A stretch of DNA of 64,000 bases from assembly GCF_012275445.1 (NCBI RefSeq), contig NZ_JAAZQK010000015.1:108143-172142 (forward strand), given 5' to 3'. Shown piece after piece: positions 27,085 to 35,909 of this stretch. Position 1 is the stretch's first letter, and each line of letters begins with the position of its first letter. Made by a program: the position numbers and the translations under genes. Source of the DNA: Rhizobacter sp. SG703 (GTDB lineage Bacteria > Pseudomonadota > Gammaproteobacteria > Burkholderiales > Burkholderiaceae_C). A model generated the notes under the pieces. The model saw only the letters and a program-made list of their open reading frames with translations, did no database searches and was not told where the DNA came from.

Positions 27085-28305
27085 ATGGACATGACCCCCC
27101 ATTTCCCGATCTACATGGACTACGGCGCGACGACGCCGGTGGACCAGCGCGTGGTCGACGCGATGATCCCGTGGTTGCGCGAGCATTTCGGCAACCCGGC
27201 GTCGCGCAGCCACGCGTGGGGGTGGGAGGCGGAAGCGGCCGTCGAGAAGGCGCGCGAGCAGGTCGCGGCACTGGTCGGCGCCGATCCGCGCGAGATCGTC
27301 TGGACCTCGGGCGCGACCGAGTCCATCAACCTGGCGCTGAAAGGCGCGGCGCAGTTCTACAAGACGCGCGGCAAGCACCTGATCACGCTGAAGACCGAGC
27401 ACAAGGCGGTGCTCGACACGATGCGCGAACTGGAGCGCCAGGGCTTCGAGGTGACCTACCTCGACGTGCAGGAAGACGGCCTGCTCGACCTCGACAAGCT
27501 GCGCGCGGCGATGCGCGCCGACACGATCCTGGTCTCGGTGCTGTTCGTCAACAACGAGATCGGCGTCATCCAGGACATCCCGGCGATCGGCGCGATGTGC
27601 CGCGAGCGCGGCATCATCTTCCACGTCGATGCGGCCCAGGCCACCGGCAAGGTGGAGATCGACCTGGCGTCGCTGCCGGTCGACCTGATGAGCCTGGCAT
27701 CGCACAAGACCTACGGCCCGAAGGGCATCGGCGCGCTGTACGTGCGCCGCAAGCCGCGCGTGCGCATCGAAGCGCAGATGCACGGTGGCGGCCACGAGCG
27801 CGGCATGCGCTCGGGCACGCTCGCGACGCACCAGATCGTCGGCATGGGCGAGGCCTACCGCATCGCGCGCGCCGAGATGGGCGCCGACAACGAGCGCATC
27901 CGCATGCTGCAGCAGCGCTTGATCAACGGCCTGAAGGACATCGAGCAGACCTTCCTGAACGGTCATGCCGAACGGCGCGTGCCGCACAACGTGAACATGT
28001 CGTTCAACTTCGTCGAAGGCGAATCGTTGATCATGGGCATCAAGGGCATCGCGGTGTCGTCGGGGTCGGCCTGCACGTCGGCCAGCCTGGAGCCGAGCTA
28101 TGTGCTGCGCGCGCTGGGCCGCAGCGACGAGCTGGCGCACTCCAGCCTGCGCATGACCATCGGTCGTTTCACGACCACCGAAGAAATCGATTACGTGATC
28201 ACGACGCTGAAAGACCGCGTCGCCAAATTGCGTGAACTCTCGCCGCTGTGGGAGATGTTCAAGGACGGCATCGACATCAGCACGATTCAGTGGGCTGCCC
28301 ACTGA
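27085..28305 (+). CDS. iscS: Cysteine desulfurase IscS
   Basis: A 406-residue PLP enzyme that takes sulfur from cysteine for cluster assembly and tRNA thiolation. The PLP lysine is K208 ([20 protein letters not shown]) and the persulfide cysteine C330 ([17 protein letters not shown]). The C-terminus [21 protein letters not shown] matches the IscS tail that contacts IscU. Two in-frame ATGs open the gene (27085 and 27091). It is the second gene of the isc operon. Confidence 0.97.
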   Translation: MDMTPHFPIYMDYGATTPVDQRVVDAMIPWLREHFGNPASRSHAWGWEAEAAVEKAREQVAALVGADPREIVWTSGATESINLALKGAAQFYKTRGKHLITLKTEHKAVLDTMRELERQGFEVTYLDVQEDGLLDLDKLRAAMRADTILVSVLFVNNEIGVIQDIPAIGAMCRERGIIFHVDAAQATGKVEIDLASLPVDLMSLASHKTYGPKGIGALYVRRKPRVRIEAQMHGGGHERGMRSGTLATHQIVGMGEAYRIARAEMGADNERIRMLQQRLINGLKDIEQTFLNGHAERRVPHNVNMSFNFVEGESLIMGIKGIAVSSGSACTSASLEPSYVLRALGRSDELAHSSLRMTIGRFTTTEEIDYVITTLKDRVAKLRELSPLWEMFKDGIDISTIQWAAH

Positions 28306-28335
28306 AGTTGCAGACAGGAAGTACGGAGCACTGAA

Positions 28336-28743
28336 ATGGCTTACAGCGAAAAAGTGGTTGAACACTACGAGAACCCGCGCAACGTCGGCTCGTTCGAAAA
28401 GGGCGACGACACCGTGGGAACCGGCATGGTCGGCGCACCCGCTTGCGGCGACGTGATGAAGCTGCAGATCAAGGTCAACCCGGTGACGGGCCTGATCGAA
28501 GACGCGAAGTTCAAGACCTACGGCTGCGGTTCGGCGATCGCGTCGAGCTCGCTGGTGACCGAATGGGTCAAGGGCAAGTCGCTCGACGAGGCGCTGACGA
28601 TCAAGAACACCCACATCGCCGAAGAACTGGCGCTGCCGCCGGTCAAGATCCACTGCTCGATCCTGGCCGAAGACGCGATCAAGGCGGCGGTGAACGACTA
28701 CAAGGCCAAGACCGGCGCCGCGGCGCCTGCCACCACGCACTGA
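28336..28743 (+). CDS. iscU: Iron-sulfur cluster scaffold IscU
   Basis: A 135-residue scaffold with all ligands: C37 in [14 protein letters not shown]64 in [11 protein letters not shown], and H106-C107 in [19 protein letters not shown] is the HscA recognition motif at 100-104. It assembles [2Fe-2S] clusters with sulfur from IscS and hands them on with HscA/HscB. It starts 30 bp after iscS. A short alanine- and threonine-rich tail ends the protein. Confidence 0.97.
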   Translation: MAYSEKVVEHYENPRNVGSFEKGDDTVGTGMVGAPACGDVMKLQIKVNPVTGLIEDAKFKTYGCGSAIASSSLVTEWVKGKSLDEALTIKNTHIAEELALPPVKIHCSILAEDAIKAAVNDYKAKTGAAAPATTH

Positions 28744-28747
28744 CGCC

Positions 28748-29071
28748 ATGGCCGTCACGCTGACCGAAGCCGCGGCACGCCATGTGTCGCGCTACATCAC
28801 CAAGCGCGGCAGGGGCGTCGGCGTCCGGCTGGGCGTCAAGACGACCGGCTGTTCGGGCCTGGCCTACAAGCTGGAATACGCCGACGACGTGGCGCCCGAA
28901 GACGCTGTGTTCGAAGACCGCGGCGTGAAGGTGCTGGTCGACCCGAAGAGCCTGCCGTACATCGACGGCACGCAGCTCGACTTCGTGCGCGAGGGCTTGA
29001 ACGAGGGGTTCAAGTTCCGCAACCCGCGCGAGAAAGACCGCTGCGGTTGCGGTGAGTCCTTCCGCGTCTGA
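28748..29071 (+). CDS. iscA: A-type iron-sulfur carrier IscA
   Basis: A 107-residue carrier with the three conserved cysteines of the family: one in [14 protein letters not shown] and the pair in [10 protein letters not shown] at the C-terminus. It passes clusters, mainly [4Fe-4S], to target enzymes. It starts 4 bp after iscU. The 78 bp repeat element follows directly, before hscB. Confidence 0.96.
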   Translation: MAVTLTEAAARHVSRYITKRGRGVGVRLGVKTTGCSGLAYKLEYADDVAPEDAVFEDRGVKVLVDPKSLPYIDGTQLDFVREGLNEGFKFRNPREKDRCGCGESFRV

Positions 29072-29081
29072 GTGACGACGG

Positions 29082-29159
29082 CCCCTCGGCGGAAGGGTAC
29101 TTCCGCCGATCCCCCGAGGGGATGCGGGCCGGCTTGGGGCGGCCCGGCGCTCGGCCCGC
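29082..29159. repeat. Structured intergenic repeat with variable-arm hairpin, copy 2
   Basis: The same element as at 5664-5743, between iscA and hscB: CCCCTC, an 8-bp hairpin (GGCGGAAG, loop GGTA, CTTCCGCC), GATCCCCC with GGGGAT, then the segment bounded by GCGGGCC and GGCCCGC. The hairpin arms differ from copy 1 at most positions yet pair fully, while the flanks are nearly identical. Inside an operon it could cause differential mRNA stability. Confidence 0.75.
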
Positions 29160-29183
29160 TGCGCCTTTCCCCACCGAATCTGC

Positions 29184-29702
29184 ATGAAGCTCGATAGCGA
29201 CGATTTCGAACTGTTCGGCCTGCCGCGGCGTTTCGCGCTCGACCGCGACGAGCTCGATGCCCGCTGGCGCGCGTTGCAGGCCGAGGTGCACCCCGACCGC
29301 TTCGCCAGCGAAGGCGCGTCGGCCCAGCGCATCGCGATGCAATGGGCGGTGCGCGTCAACGAGGCCTGGCAGCGGCTCAAGAACCCGCTGCAACGCGCCG
29401 CCTACCTGTGCGAGCTGAACGGCGCGGCGATCGACGCCGAGAACAACACCGCGATGCCGGGCAGCTTCCTGATGCAGCAGATGGAGTGGCGCGAAGCGCT
29501 CGACGATGCCGGCGCGCTGCCGGCCGTCGAAGCCCTCGCCGACGACGTGGCATCGCATCGCAGGCAGGCGCTCGCTGCGCTGCAGGCCACGCTCGACGAG
29601 CGCCACGACTGGGCGGCCGCGGCACAACAGGTCAGAGCCCTCATGTTCGTAGAGCGCTTTGCCGACGATGTCGATCGGCGCCTGGAAGCGCTGGGACAAT
29701 AG
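29184..29702 (+). CDS. hscB: Fe-S assembly co-chaperone HscB
   Basis: A 172-residue J-type co-chaperone. The J-domain carries HPD at 36-38 ([14 protein letters not shown]), and the C-terminal part forms the three-helix bundle that binds IscU ([19 protein letters not shown]). It recruits IscU to HscA and stimulates its ATPase. The gene is followed by hscA 4 bp later. The gap before it holds only the repeat element. Confidence 0.95.
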   Translation: MKLDSDDFELFGLPRRFALDRDELDARWRALQAEVHPDRFASEGASAQRIAMQWAVRVNEAWQRLKNPLQRAAYLCELNGAAIDAENNTAMPGSFLMQQMEWREALDDAGALPAVEALADDVASHRRQALAALQATLDERHDWAAAAQQVRALMFVERFADDVDRRLEALGQ

Positions 29703-29706
29703 AACC

Positions 29707-31563
29707 ATGGCCTTGCTGCAAATTTCCGAACCCGGGGGCACCCCCGATCCCCATCAGCGCCGCATCGCGGTCGGCATCGACCTCGGCACCACGCATTCGC
29801 TGGTCGCGGCGGTACGCAACGGCGTGTCCGAATGCCTGCCGGACGAAGCCGGCCACGTGATCCTGCCGTCGGCGGTGCGCTACCTGCCTGAAGGCCGGCG
29901 CGAGATCGGCCACGGCGCGCTGGCGCAGGCTGCGGTCGACCCGGCCAACACCATCGTGTCGGTCAAGCGCTTCATGGGACGCGGGCTGCGCGACATCGCG
30001 CATGCCGACAAGCTGCCCTACGATTTCGTCGATGCGCCCGGCATGGTGCAGCTGCGCACGGTCGACGGCGTGAAGTCGCCGGTCGAGGTGTCGGCTGAGA
30101 TCCTCGCGACGCTGCGCTACCGCGCCGAGGACACCTTCGCCGACGACCTGTTCGGCGCGGTGATCACGGTGCCGGCCTACTTCGACGATGCACAGCGCCA
30201 GGCCACGAAGGACGCCGCGCAGCTGGCCGGCCTGAACGTGCTGCGGCTGATCAACGAGCCGACCGCCGCGGCGATCGCCTACGGCCTGGAGAACGGCTCC
30301 GAAGGGCTGTACGCGGTGTACGACCTGGGCGGCGGCACCTTCGACATCTCGCTGCTGAAGCTGACGAAGGGCGTGTTCGAGGTCGTCGCGACCGGCGGCG
30401 ATTCGGCGCTCGGCGGCGACGATTTCGATCGCGCGCTGGCCGACTGGGCGCTGGCCGAAGCCGGGCTGCGTGCCGACACGCCGCAGGACAAGCGTGCGGT
30501 GCTGGTGGCCGCGCGCGCCGCGAAGGAGAAGCTGTCGTCGGCCGACCATGCCACGCTGGCGAGCCCGCTGTCGTCCGGCGAGCTGGCGGTGCGCGTGACG
30601 CGCGAGCAGTTCGAATCGCTCGGCGCCGCGCTGATTGCGCGCACGCTGGCGGCGGTGCGCAAGGTGCTGCGCGATGCGCAGGCCACGAAGGACGAGGTGC
30701 GGGGCGTCGTGATGGTCGGTGGTTCGACGCGCATGCCGATGGTGCAGGCAGCGGTGGCCGGGTTCTTCGGCAAGGCGCCGCTGACCAACCTGAACCCCGA
30801 CGAGGTCGTCGCGCTCGGCGCCGCGATACAGGCCCATGCGCTGGCCGGCAATGCCGGTGCCGACGAACTGCTGCTGCTCGACGTGATCCCGCTGTCGCTC
30901 GGGCTCGAGACGATGGGCGGCCTGGTCGAACGCATCATCCCGCGCAACAGCACGATCCCGACGGCGCGGGCGCAGGAGTTCACGACATTCAAGGACGGCC
31001 AGACCGCGCTGGCGCTGCATGTGGTGCAGGGCGAGCGCGAACTGGTCAGCGACTGCCGTTCGCTGGCGCGCTTCGAGCTGCGCGGCATGCCGCCGATGGT
31101 GGCGGGCGCGGCGCGCATCCGTGTCAGCTTCCAGGTCGATGCCGACGGGCTGCTGAGCGTCAGTGCGCGCGAGGAAGTGTCGGGCGTCGAGGCCGCCATC
31201 ACCGTGAAGCCGAGCTATGGCCTGTCCGACGACGAGGTCGCGCGCATGCTGACCGAGAGCTTCAGCACCGCCGATGCCGACATGCATGCGCGCAGCCTGC
31301 GCGAGTCGCGCGTCGAGGCCGAGCGCATGCTGCTCGCGACGCGTTCCGCGCTGGCCGCCGACGGCGACCTGCTGGGCACGGACGAGCAGGCCGTGATCGC
31401 CCAATTGCTCGCGGCGCTCGAAACGAGCCGCGAATCCGAAGATCACCACGAGATCGACGCCGCCGTCGAGGCGCTGGCCAAGGGCACCGAAGCCTTTGCG
31501 GCCGAGCGCATGAACCGCGGCATCCGGCAGGCGCTGGCCGGCCGGCGCGTCGAGGAAGTCTGA
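29707..31563 (+). CDS. hscA: Fe-S assembly chaperone HscA
   Basis: A 618-residue Hsp70 homologue specialised for IscU. The ATPase domain has [36 protein letters not shown] and [16 protein letters not shown]; the substrate domain has [20 protein letters not shown]. It releases clusters from IscU in an ATP-driven cycle with HscB. I chose the ATG at 29707, 4 bp after hscB; the frame opens 48 bp earlier inside hscB. Confidence 0.96.
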   Translation: MALLQISEPGGTPDPHQRRIAVGIDLGTTHSLVAAVRNGVSECLPDEAGHVILPSAVRYLPEGRREIGHGALAQAAVDPANTIVSVKRFMGRGLRDIAHADKLPYDFVDAPGMVQLRTVDGVKSPVEVSAEILATLRYRAEDTFADDLFGAVITVPAYFDDAQRQATKDAAQLAGLNVLRLINEPTAAAIAYGLENGSEGLYAVYDLGGGTFDISLLKLTKGVFEVVATGGDSALGGDDFDRALADWALAEAGLRADTPQDKRAVLVAARAAKEKLSSADHATLASPLSSGELAVRVTREQFESLGAALIARTLAAVRKVLRDAQATKDEVRGVVMVGGSTRMPMVQAAVAGFFGKAPLTNLNPDEVVALGAAIQAHALAGNAGADELLLLDVIPLSLGLETMGGLVERIIPRNSTIPTARAQEFTTFKDGQTALALHVVQGERELVSDCRSLARFELRGMPPMVAGAARIRVSFQVDADGLLSVSAREEVSGVEAAITVKPSYGLSDDEVARMLTESFSTADADMHARSLRESRVEAERMLLATRSALAADGDLLGTDEQAVIAQLLAALETSRESEDHHEIDAAVEALAKGTEAFAAERMNRGIRQALAGRRVEEV

Positions 31564-31567
31564 GCCC

Positions 31568-31906
31568 ATGACCGTCATCAAGATCCTGCCCCACCCCGAG
31601 TACTGCCCGAACGGCACGCAGATCACCGCATCGCCGGGCACCTCGGTGTGCGAAGCGCTGCTGGAGAACGGCATCGAGATCGAGCACGCCTGCGAACTGA
31701 GCTGTGCCTGCACGACCTGCCACGTCGTGGTGCGCGAGGGCTTCTCGTCGCTCGGCGAGATGGACGAATCCGAAGAAGACCTGCTGGACCGCGCCTGGGG
31801 GCTGGAGCCGCAATCGCGGCTGTCGTGCCAGGCGATCCTGTCGCAGACCGACGTGACGATCGAGATCCCGAAGTACACGATCAACCACGCGAAGGAAAAC
31901 CACTGA
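31568..31906 (+). CDS. fdx: ISC-type [2Fe-2S] ferredoxin
   Basis: A 112-residue adrenodoxin-like ferredoxin with ligands C42, C48, C51 (ACELSCACTTCHVV) and C87 (RLSCQAI), at the same positions as E. coli Fdx. It supplies electrons during cluster assembly. It starts 4 bp after hscA and ends the isc operon; no IscX gene follows. Confidence 0.96.
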   Translation: MTVIKILPHPEYCPNGTQITASPGTSVCEALLENGIEIEHACELSCACTTCHVVVREGFSSLGEMDESEEDLLDRAWGLEPQSRLSCQAILSQTDVTIEIPKYTINHAKENH

Positions 31907-31920
31907 TCCGGGCGTAAAAA

Positions 31921-31950
31921 AACCGCCTGATCCATGCGGATCAGGCGGTT
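31921..31950 (-). terminator. Intrinsic terminator facing minus strand
   Basis: A perfect 13-bp stem (AACCGCCTGATCC, loop of 4, GGATCAGGCGGTT). On the minus strand it is followed by a run of T (the A-run at 31916-31922 on plus), a textbook intrinsic terminator for transcripts coming from the nitrate ABC cluster. On the plus strand the hairpin lacks a T-run, so it would end the isc transcript only weakly. Confidence 0.85.
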
Positions 31951-32049
31951 CGGAAAGGGCTGGGCCCTACTGAGGAGATAGACGACAAGCGCATCGCTCT
32001 TGCCGATTCAGTTCTAGCAGGAGTTGTGCCAGCGTGTCTGTGCTGCGCG

Positions 32050-32300
32050 GCAAAGGCGCGGGTGGGGAGGCTGTGGCGCGCCGGACGAGGCGGTCTTCGC
32101 CCCTCGCGGGGCGAAGACTTCCCTCCGCTGATTGGTTTCATGGCCCGTCGCCGAAACTCCCGTCACTCACTTCGTTCGTTGTGGTCAAACAGTCGGCGAC
32201 AGTCAGTTCACGATCGCGCTTCGCGCGGGGCCATGAAACCAGTCAGCTCCGGCGCCCCGTCCTTATTGGCGCTCCACAGCCTCCCCACCCGCGCCTTTGC
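32050..32300. repeat. Large nested palindrome A
   Basis: The outer arms are 27-nt perfect inverted repeats (32050-32076 and 32274-32300, starting GCAAAGGCGCGGGTGGGGAG). Inside are TGGTTTCATGGCC at 32133-32145 with its complement at 32229-32241, and GTCGCCGA at 32147-32154 with TCGGCGAC at 32193-32200. A side hairpin GTCTTCGCCCC/GGGGCGAAGAC lies at 32093-32118. The same side hairpin and outer arms recur at 61823-61939. No protein-coding gene is recognisable in this stretch. Confidence 0.75.
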
Positions 32301-32326
32301 AGACACCGCAGCTTTTTGCGGGAGGT

Positions 32327-32394
32327 GGAAAAGACTGAAGTGACCGACGAGCGTGCCGGCGCTCGCATGCTCGTCGGTCACTTCAATCTTTTCC
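32327..32394. repeat. Long hairpin B
   Basis: Arms of 26 nt (32327-32352 and 32369-32394) pair at all but two positions around a 16-nt loop; the core GAAGTGACCGACGAGC pairs perfectly. It lies between palindromes A and C and is followed on plus by a C-run, not a T-run, so it is not a standard terminator. Confidence 0.7.
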
Positions 32395-32421
32395 CCCCAA
32401 CAAGAGCGGCTGGTGCTTAGC

Positions 32422-32653
32422 GGCGGGTGAGGGGATGGGGTGGGGGCGATTTCTGGGGCGACGAAGAAGATCGGCTTCGGGGGTGGCGTGCGCAGCACGC
32501 TTCGTGGACTGACTCATCGGCACTGTTTGACCACAACGAACGAAGTGAGTGGAGGGAGTTTGCCGATGCACCCCCGAAGCCGAGCTTCTTCGTGGAGTCG
32601 GCCCCCGGGCCGACCGCCCCAGCATGAGCCCCCGCCCCATCCCCTCACCCGCC
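32422..32653. repeat. Large nested palindrome C
   Basis: Three nested arm pairs: a 19-nt perfect pair (32422-32440 with 32635-32653), a 24-nt pair with one mismatch (32462-32485 with 32569-32592, containing TCGGCTTCGGGGGTG), and CATCGGCA at 32515-32522 with TGCCGATG at 32561-32568. Its core at 32522-32551 is an exact 30-nt inverted copy of 32164-32193 in palindrome A. With A and B it fills the gap between fdx and the transporter ATPase gene; I see no gene in the gap. Confidence 0.75.
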
Positions 32654-32675
32654 GCGACGCGACGCGACGCGAGAC

Positions 32676-33482
32676 TCAAGCCGCAGAAGCCACGACTCCG
32701 TGGCGGGTGTAGAGGAAGTCCAGCACCTCCTTGCGGTAGTGCACGTACCCGGAATCCTCTGCCAGCTCAACCCGGTTGCGCGGCCGTGGCAGTTCGATCG
32801 ACAGGATCTCGCCGATCGTCGCGGCCGGTCCGTTGGTCATCATCACGATGCGGTCCGACAGCAGCACCGCCTCGTCGACATCGTGCGTCACCATCACCAC
32901 CGTGCTGTGCGTGCGGGCGACGATCTTCAGCAGTTCGTCCTGCAGGTGCGCACGGGTCAGCGCATCGAGTGCACCGAAGGGCTCGTCCATCAACAGCACC
33001 TTGGGCTCCATCGCCAGCGCGCGCGCAATGCCGACCCGCTGCTTCATGCCGCCGGAGATCTCGTGCGGTCGCTTCGCCGCGGCGTGCGCCATGTTGACGA
33101 GGCCCAGCGCCGCGAGCGAGCGTTCCTTCAACTGCGCCTTGGATTCGCTTGTGCCGAACACCCGTTCGACCGCCAGGTGCACGTTCTCGTAGCAGGTCAG
33201 CCACGGCAGCAGCGAATGGTTCTGGAACACCACCGCGCGCTCCGGCCCGGGTGCGGCGATCTCGCGGCTGTCGCAGATCAGCGAGCCGCCCGTGGGCAGC
33301 GTGAGCCCGGCGATCAGGTTCAGCAGCGTCGACTTGCCGCAGCCCGAATGCCCGATCAACGTGACGAACTCGCCCTTCGCGACGGACAGGTTGATGTCGC
33401 GCAACGCGTGGAAGCGGCCCTTCTTCGTGCTGAAGACCATCTCGGCCTGGTGCACCTCGATGAAGCTGGAGTTCGATGCCAT
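32676..33482 (-). CDS. nrtD: Nitrate-type ABC transporter ATP-binding protein
   Basis: A 268-residue ABC ATPase of the NrtD/SsuB/TauB group. Walker A is GHSGCGKST near residues 43-51, the signature is ISGGMKQRVGIARAL and Walker B is VLLMDEPFGALDALTR, followed by the H-loop MVTHDVDEAVLLSDR. The MTNGPAATIGEI segment is typical of NrtD/CmpD. It powers uptake of nitrate or a similar anion with the permease and binding protein encoded upstream. The start at 33482 lies 2 bp after the permease stop. Confidence 0.88.
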   Translation of the reverse strand: MASNSSFIEVHQAEMVFSTKKGRFHALRDINLSVAKGEFVTLIGHSGCGKSTLLNLIAGLTLPTGGSLICDSREIAAPGPERAVVFQNHSLLPWLTCYENVHLAVERVFGTSESKAQLKERSLAALGLVNMAHAAAKRPHEISGGMKQRVGIARALAMEPKVLLMDEPFGALDALTRAHLQDELLKIVARTHSTVVMVTHDVDEAVLLSDRIVMMTNGPAATIGEILSIELPRPRNRVELAEDSGYVHYRKEVLDFLYTRHGVVASAA

Positions 33483-33484
33483 GG

Positions 33485-34384
33485 TCAGACCTCGTCGTAG
33501 GTGAAGCGTTTGGCGATGGCGACCAGCGCCCATTCGAGCAGCAGGCCGACGATGCCGATCACGAAGATCGCGATCAGGATGTGCGTGACGTTCAGGTTGT
33601 TCCACTCGTCCCACACCCAGAAGCCGATGCCGACGCCGCCGGTCAGCATCTCGGCCGCGACGATCACCAGCCAAGCCGTGCCCACGCTCAGCCGCACGCC
33701 GGTCAGCATGTACGGCAGCACGGCCGGGAACAGGATGCGCGTCATCACCTTCCACTCCGACAGGTTCAGCACGCGCGCCACGTTCAGGTAGTCGGTCGGC
33801 ACGCGCTGCACGCCGACCGCGGTGTTGATGACCATCGGCCAGATCGAGCAGATGAAGATCGTCCAGATCGCCGCCGGGTTCGCGGCCTTGAACACCAGCA
33901 GCCCGATCGGCAGCCACGCGAGCGGCGACACCGGACGCAGCAGGCTGATCAGCGGCGACACCATGTGGTTCAGGAAGCTGAAGCGCCCGATCAGGAAACC
34001 CGCCGGGATGCCGACCAGCGCCGCCAGTCCGAAGCCGATCGCGACGCGCTGCAGCGAGAACAGGATGTTCCAGCCGATGCCCTGGTCGTTCGGGCCCTTG
34101 CTGTAGAACGGATCGGCGAACAGCTTGACCGCTTCGGCGAAGGTCGCCGCCGGGGTCGGGAAGCTGCCGCCGTTCATCGTCAGCAAGGCCCAGATGCCGA
34201 CCAGCAAGCCGACGCCGATCAGCGGCGGCAGCACCTTCAGCAGCAGTCCGTTCCAGTCGTAGGGCTTGCGTGGCCGACGCGCGACCGGAGCCGGCGCGGC
34301 TGCCGGCGCAGCGGTGGATGTCGAGGCGGCAGGCGCCTCGTCGTCGAGGCCCCCGAGCGGCGAGTGAAACACGGCACTGACCAT
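33485..34384 (-). CDS. nrtB: Nitrate-type ABC transporter permease
   Basis: A 299-residue BPD-type permease with about six membrane segments after a long alanine/proline-rich cytoplasmic N-terminus (residues 12-40). The EAA-like loop reads VLNLSEWKVMTRILFPAVLPY, and SPLISLLRPVSPLAWLPIGL precedes it, as in NrtB/CmpB. It forms the channel for the anion. It lies 19 bp after nrtA and is followed closely by nrtD. Confidence 0.88.
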   Translation of the reverse strand: MVSAVFHSPLGGLDDEAPAASTSTAAPAAAPAPVARRPRKPYDWNGLLLKVLPPLIGVGLLVGIWALLTMNGGSFPTPAATFAEAVKLFADPFYSKGPNDQGIGWNILFSLQRVAIGFGLAALVGIPAGFLIGRFSFLNHMVSPLISLLRPVSPLAWLPIGLLVFKAANPAAIWTIFICSIWPMVINTAVGVQRVPTDYLNVARVLNLSEWKVMTRILFPAVLPYMLTGVRLSVGTAWLVIVAAEMLTGGVGIGFWVWDEWNNLNVTHILIAIFVIGIVGLLLEWALVAIAKRFTYDEV

Positions 34385-34403
34385 GGCGTTCTCCTGGCGG
34401 CCC

Positions 34404-35657
34404 TCAGGCCTTGATCTTGAAGCTGTCGGCGTACTTGACCGGGTCCTTGCCGTCCCAGACGATGCCGTCGATCAGCTTCGCGCTGCGCAGCGGCTCCTTC
34501 GGCACGCTGATCTTCATCGCGCCGGCGGCCTGCTTGTAGAGCTCGACCTGGTTGATCTGCTTCGCGACGCCCAGGTAGTCCGGATGCTCCTTCAGCAGGC
34601 CCCAGCGCTTGTGCTGCGTCAGGAACCACATGCCGTCGCTCAGGTACGGGTAGTTCACCGCGCCGTCGTTGAAGAACTTCATGTGGTTGGGGTCGTCCCA
34701 GGTCTTGCCCAGGCCGTTCTGGTAGCGGCCCAGGATGCGCTGGTTGATCGCGTCGACCCCGGTGTTCACGTACGACTTGTCGGCCACCGTCTCGGCCATC
34801 TTCAGCTTGTTCTGCAGGCTCGCATCGATCCAGCGGCTGGCTTCTATCACCGCCATCATCACCGCGCGCGCGGTGTTGGGGTACTTCTTGACGAACTCGC
34901 CGGTCGTGCCGAGCACCTTCTCGGGATGGTCCTTCCAGATGTCCTGCGTGGTCACCGCGGTGATGCCGATGCCGTCCACGATTGCGCGGTGGCCCCAGGG
35001 CTCGCCGACGCAGTAGCCGTCCATGTTGCCGACCCGCATGTTGGCCACCATCTGCGGCGGCGGCACGGTGATGACCTTGGCATCCTTCATCGGATTGATG
35101 CCGACGCTCGCGAGCCAGTAGTACAGCCACATCGCGTGCGTGCCGGTCGGGAAGGTCTGCGCGAAGGTGTACTCGCGCTTGTCGGCGGCCATCACCTTCG
35201 CGAGCGATGCGCCGTCGACCGCGCCCTTGTCGGCCAGCTTCTTCGACAGCGTGATCGCCTGGCCGTTGTTGTTCAGCGTCATCAGCACGGCCATGTCCTT
35301 CTTCGGCCCGCCGACGCCCAGGTGCACGCCGTAGACCAGGCCGTACAGCACGTGCGCCATGTCGAGCTCGCCGTTCACCAGCTTGTCGCGCACGCCGGCC
35401 CACGAGGCTTCCTTGGTCGGGATGATCTTGACGCCGTACTTCTTGTCGAAGCCGAGCACCGAGGCCATCACGACCGACGCGCAATCGGTCAGCGGGATGA
35501 AGCCGATGCGCACCTCTTCCTTCTCGGGTTTGTCGGAGCCTTGTGCATGCACGGCGCTTTGCAGCCCGGGCACCAGGCCGGTCGCACTGCCGGCGGCAGC
35601 GGCCTTGATCAGGGTTCGGCGGCTCATCAGGTTCTTTCGCGTGAGTGGGCTTGTCAT
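34404..35657 (-). CDS. nrtA: Nitrate-type ABC transporter substrate-binding protein
   Basis: A 417-residue binding protein of the NrtA/CmpA family. A twin-arginine-type signal (MSRRTLIKAAAAGSATGLV, residues 11-29) indicates export by Tat. The mature part opens KEEVRIGFIPLTDCASVVMA and includes GVRDKLVNGELDMAHVLYG and YCVGEPWGHRAIVDG, typical of nitrate/bicarbonate binding proteins. I use the ATG at 35657; MSRRTL at 35627 is an alternative. The leader upstream has a terminator, so expression is probably controlled by antitermination. Confidence 0.88.
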   Translation of the reverse strand: MTSPLTRKNLMSRRTLIKAAAAGSATGLVPGLQSAVHAQGSDKPEKEEVRIGFIPLTDCASVVMASVLGFDKKYGVKIIPTKEASWAGVRDKLVNGELDMAHVLYGLVYGVHLGVGGPKKDMAVLMTLNNNGQAITLSKKLADKGAVDGASLAKVMAADKREYTFAQTFPTGTHAMWLYYWLASVGINPMKDAKVITVPPPQMVANMRVGNMDGYCVGEPWGHRAIVDGIGITAVTTQDIWKDHPEKVLGTTGEFVKKYPNTARAVMMAVIEASRWIDASLQNKLKMAETVADKSYVNTGVDAINQRILGRYQNGLGKTWDDPNHMKFFNDGAVNYPYLSDGMWFLTQHKRWGLLKEHPDYLGVAKQINQVELYKQAAGAMKISVPKEPLRSAKLIDGIVWDGKDPVKYADSFKIKA

Positions 35658-35682
35658 GGCGTGGCTCAGGTTCTCGGAAAGC

Positions 35683-35732
35683 AAAAAAAAAGCGTCCGCA
35701 CGGTGCAGGCTCAGCCTGTCACGTGGGGACGC
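35683..35732 (-). terminator. Leader terminator before nrtA
   Basis: On the minus strand GCGTCC pairs with GGACGC around inner stems (CACG/CGTG and CAGGC/GCCTG), followed immediately by nine T. This is a complete intrinsic terminator 26 bp before the nrtA start. Its position between the ANTAR regulator gene and nrtA fits an attenuator. Confidence 0.9.
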
Positions 35733-35780
35733 CATCGTCCGACCCGCCTCGCGCCAACCTTGGTGCGTGCGGATGTCTGT

Positions 35781-35802
35781 GGAAGATCGCCGTTGACCTT
35801 CC
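35781..35802 (-). promoter_or_regulatory. Candidate ANTAR-target hexaloop hairpin in the nrtA leader
   Basis: On the minus strand GGAAGGTC and GATCTTCC form an 8-bp stem (one G-U pair) closing the six-base loop AACGGC. ANTAR targets are paired hairpins with six-base loops carrying A at position 1 and G at position 4, which this loop has. The hairpin lies about 48 nt before the terminator. I could not place the second hairpin of the expected pair with confidence. Confidence 0.6.
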
Positions 35803-35909
35803 GCAAGGGCTTACGCAAGCGGCGTGCCACGGCCTTTCACCTGGGGACGGGCAGGGCGCCGATGCTGCGACGCACCAACTGCGTCGCCCGCCGCACTGCC
35901 GGAGTGCGT

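Noticed and set aside
31907-32675. Protein-coding gene or CRISPR array in the large gap
   Set aside because: The short open frames carry no domain and are palindromic repeat translations; the repeats are inverted and nested, not direct with regular spacers.
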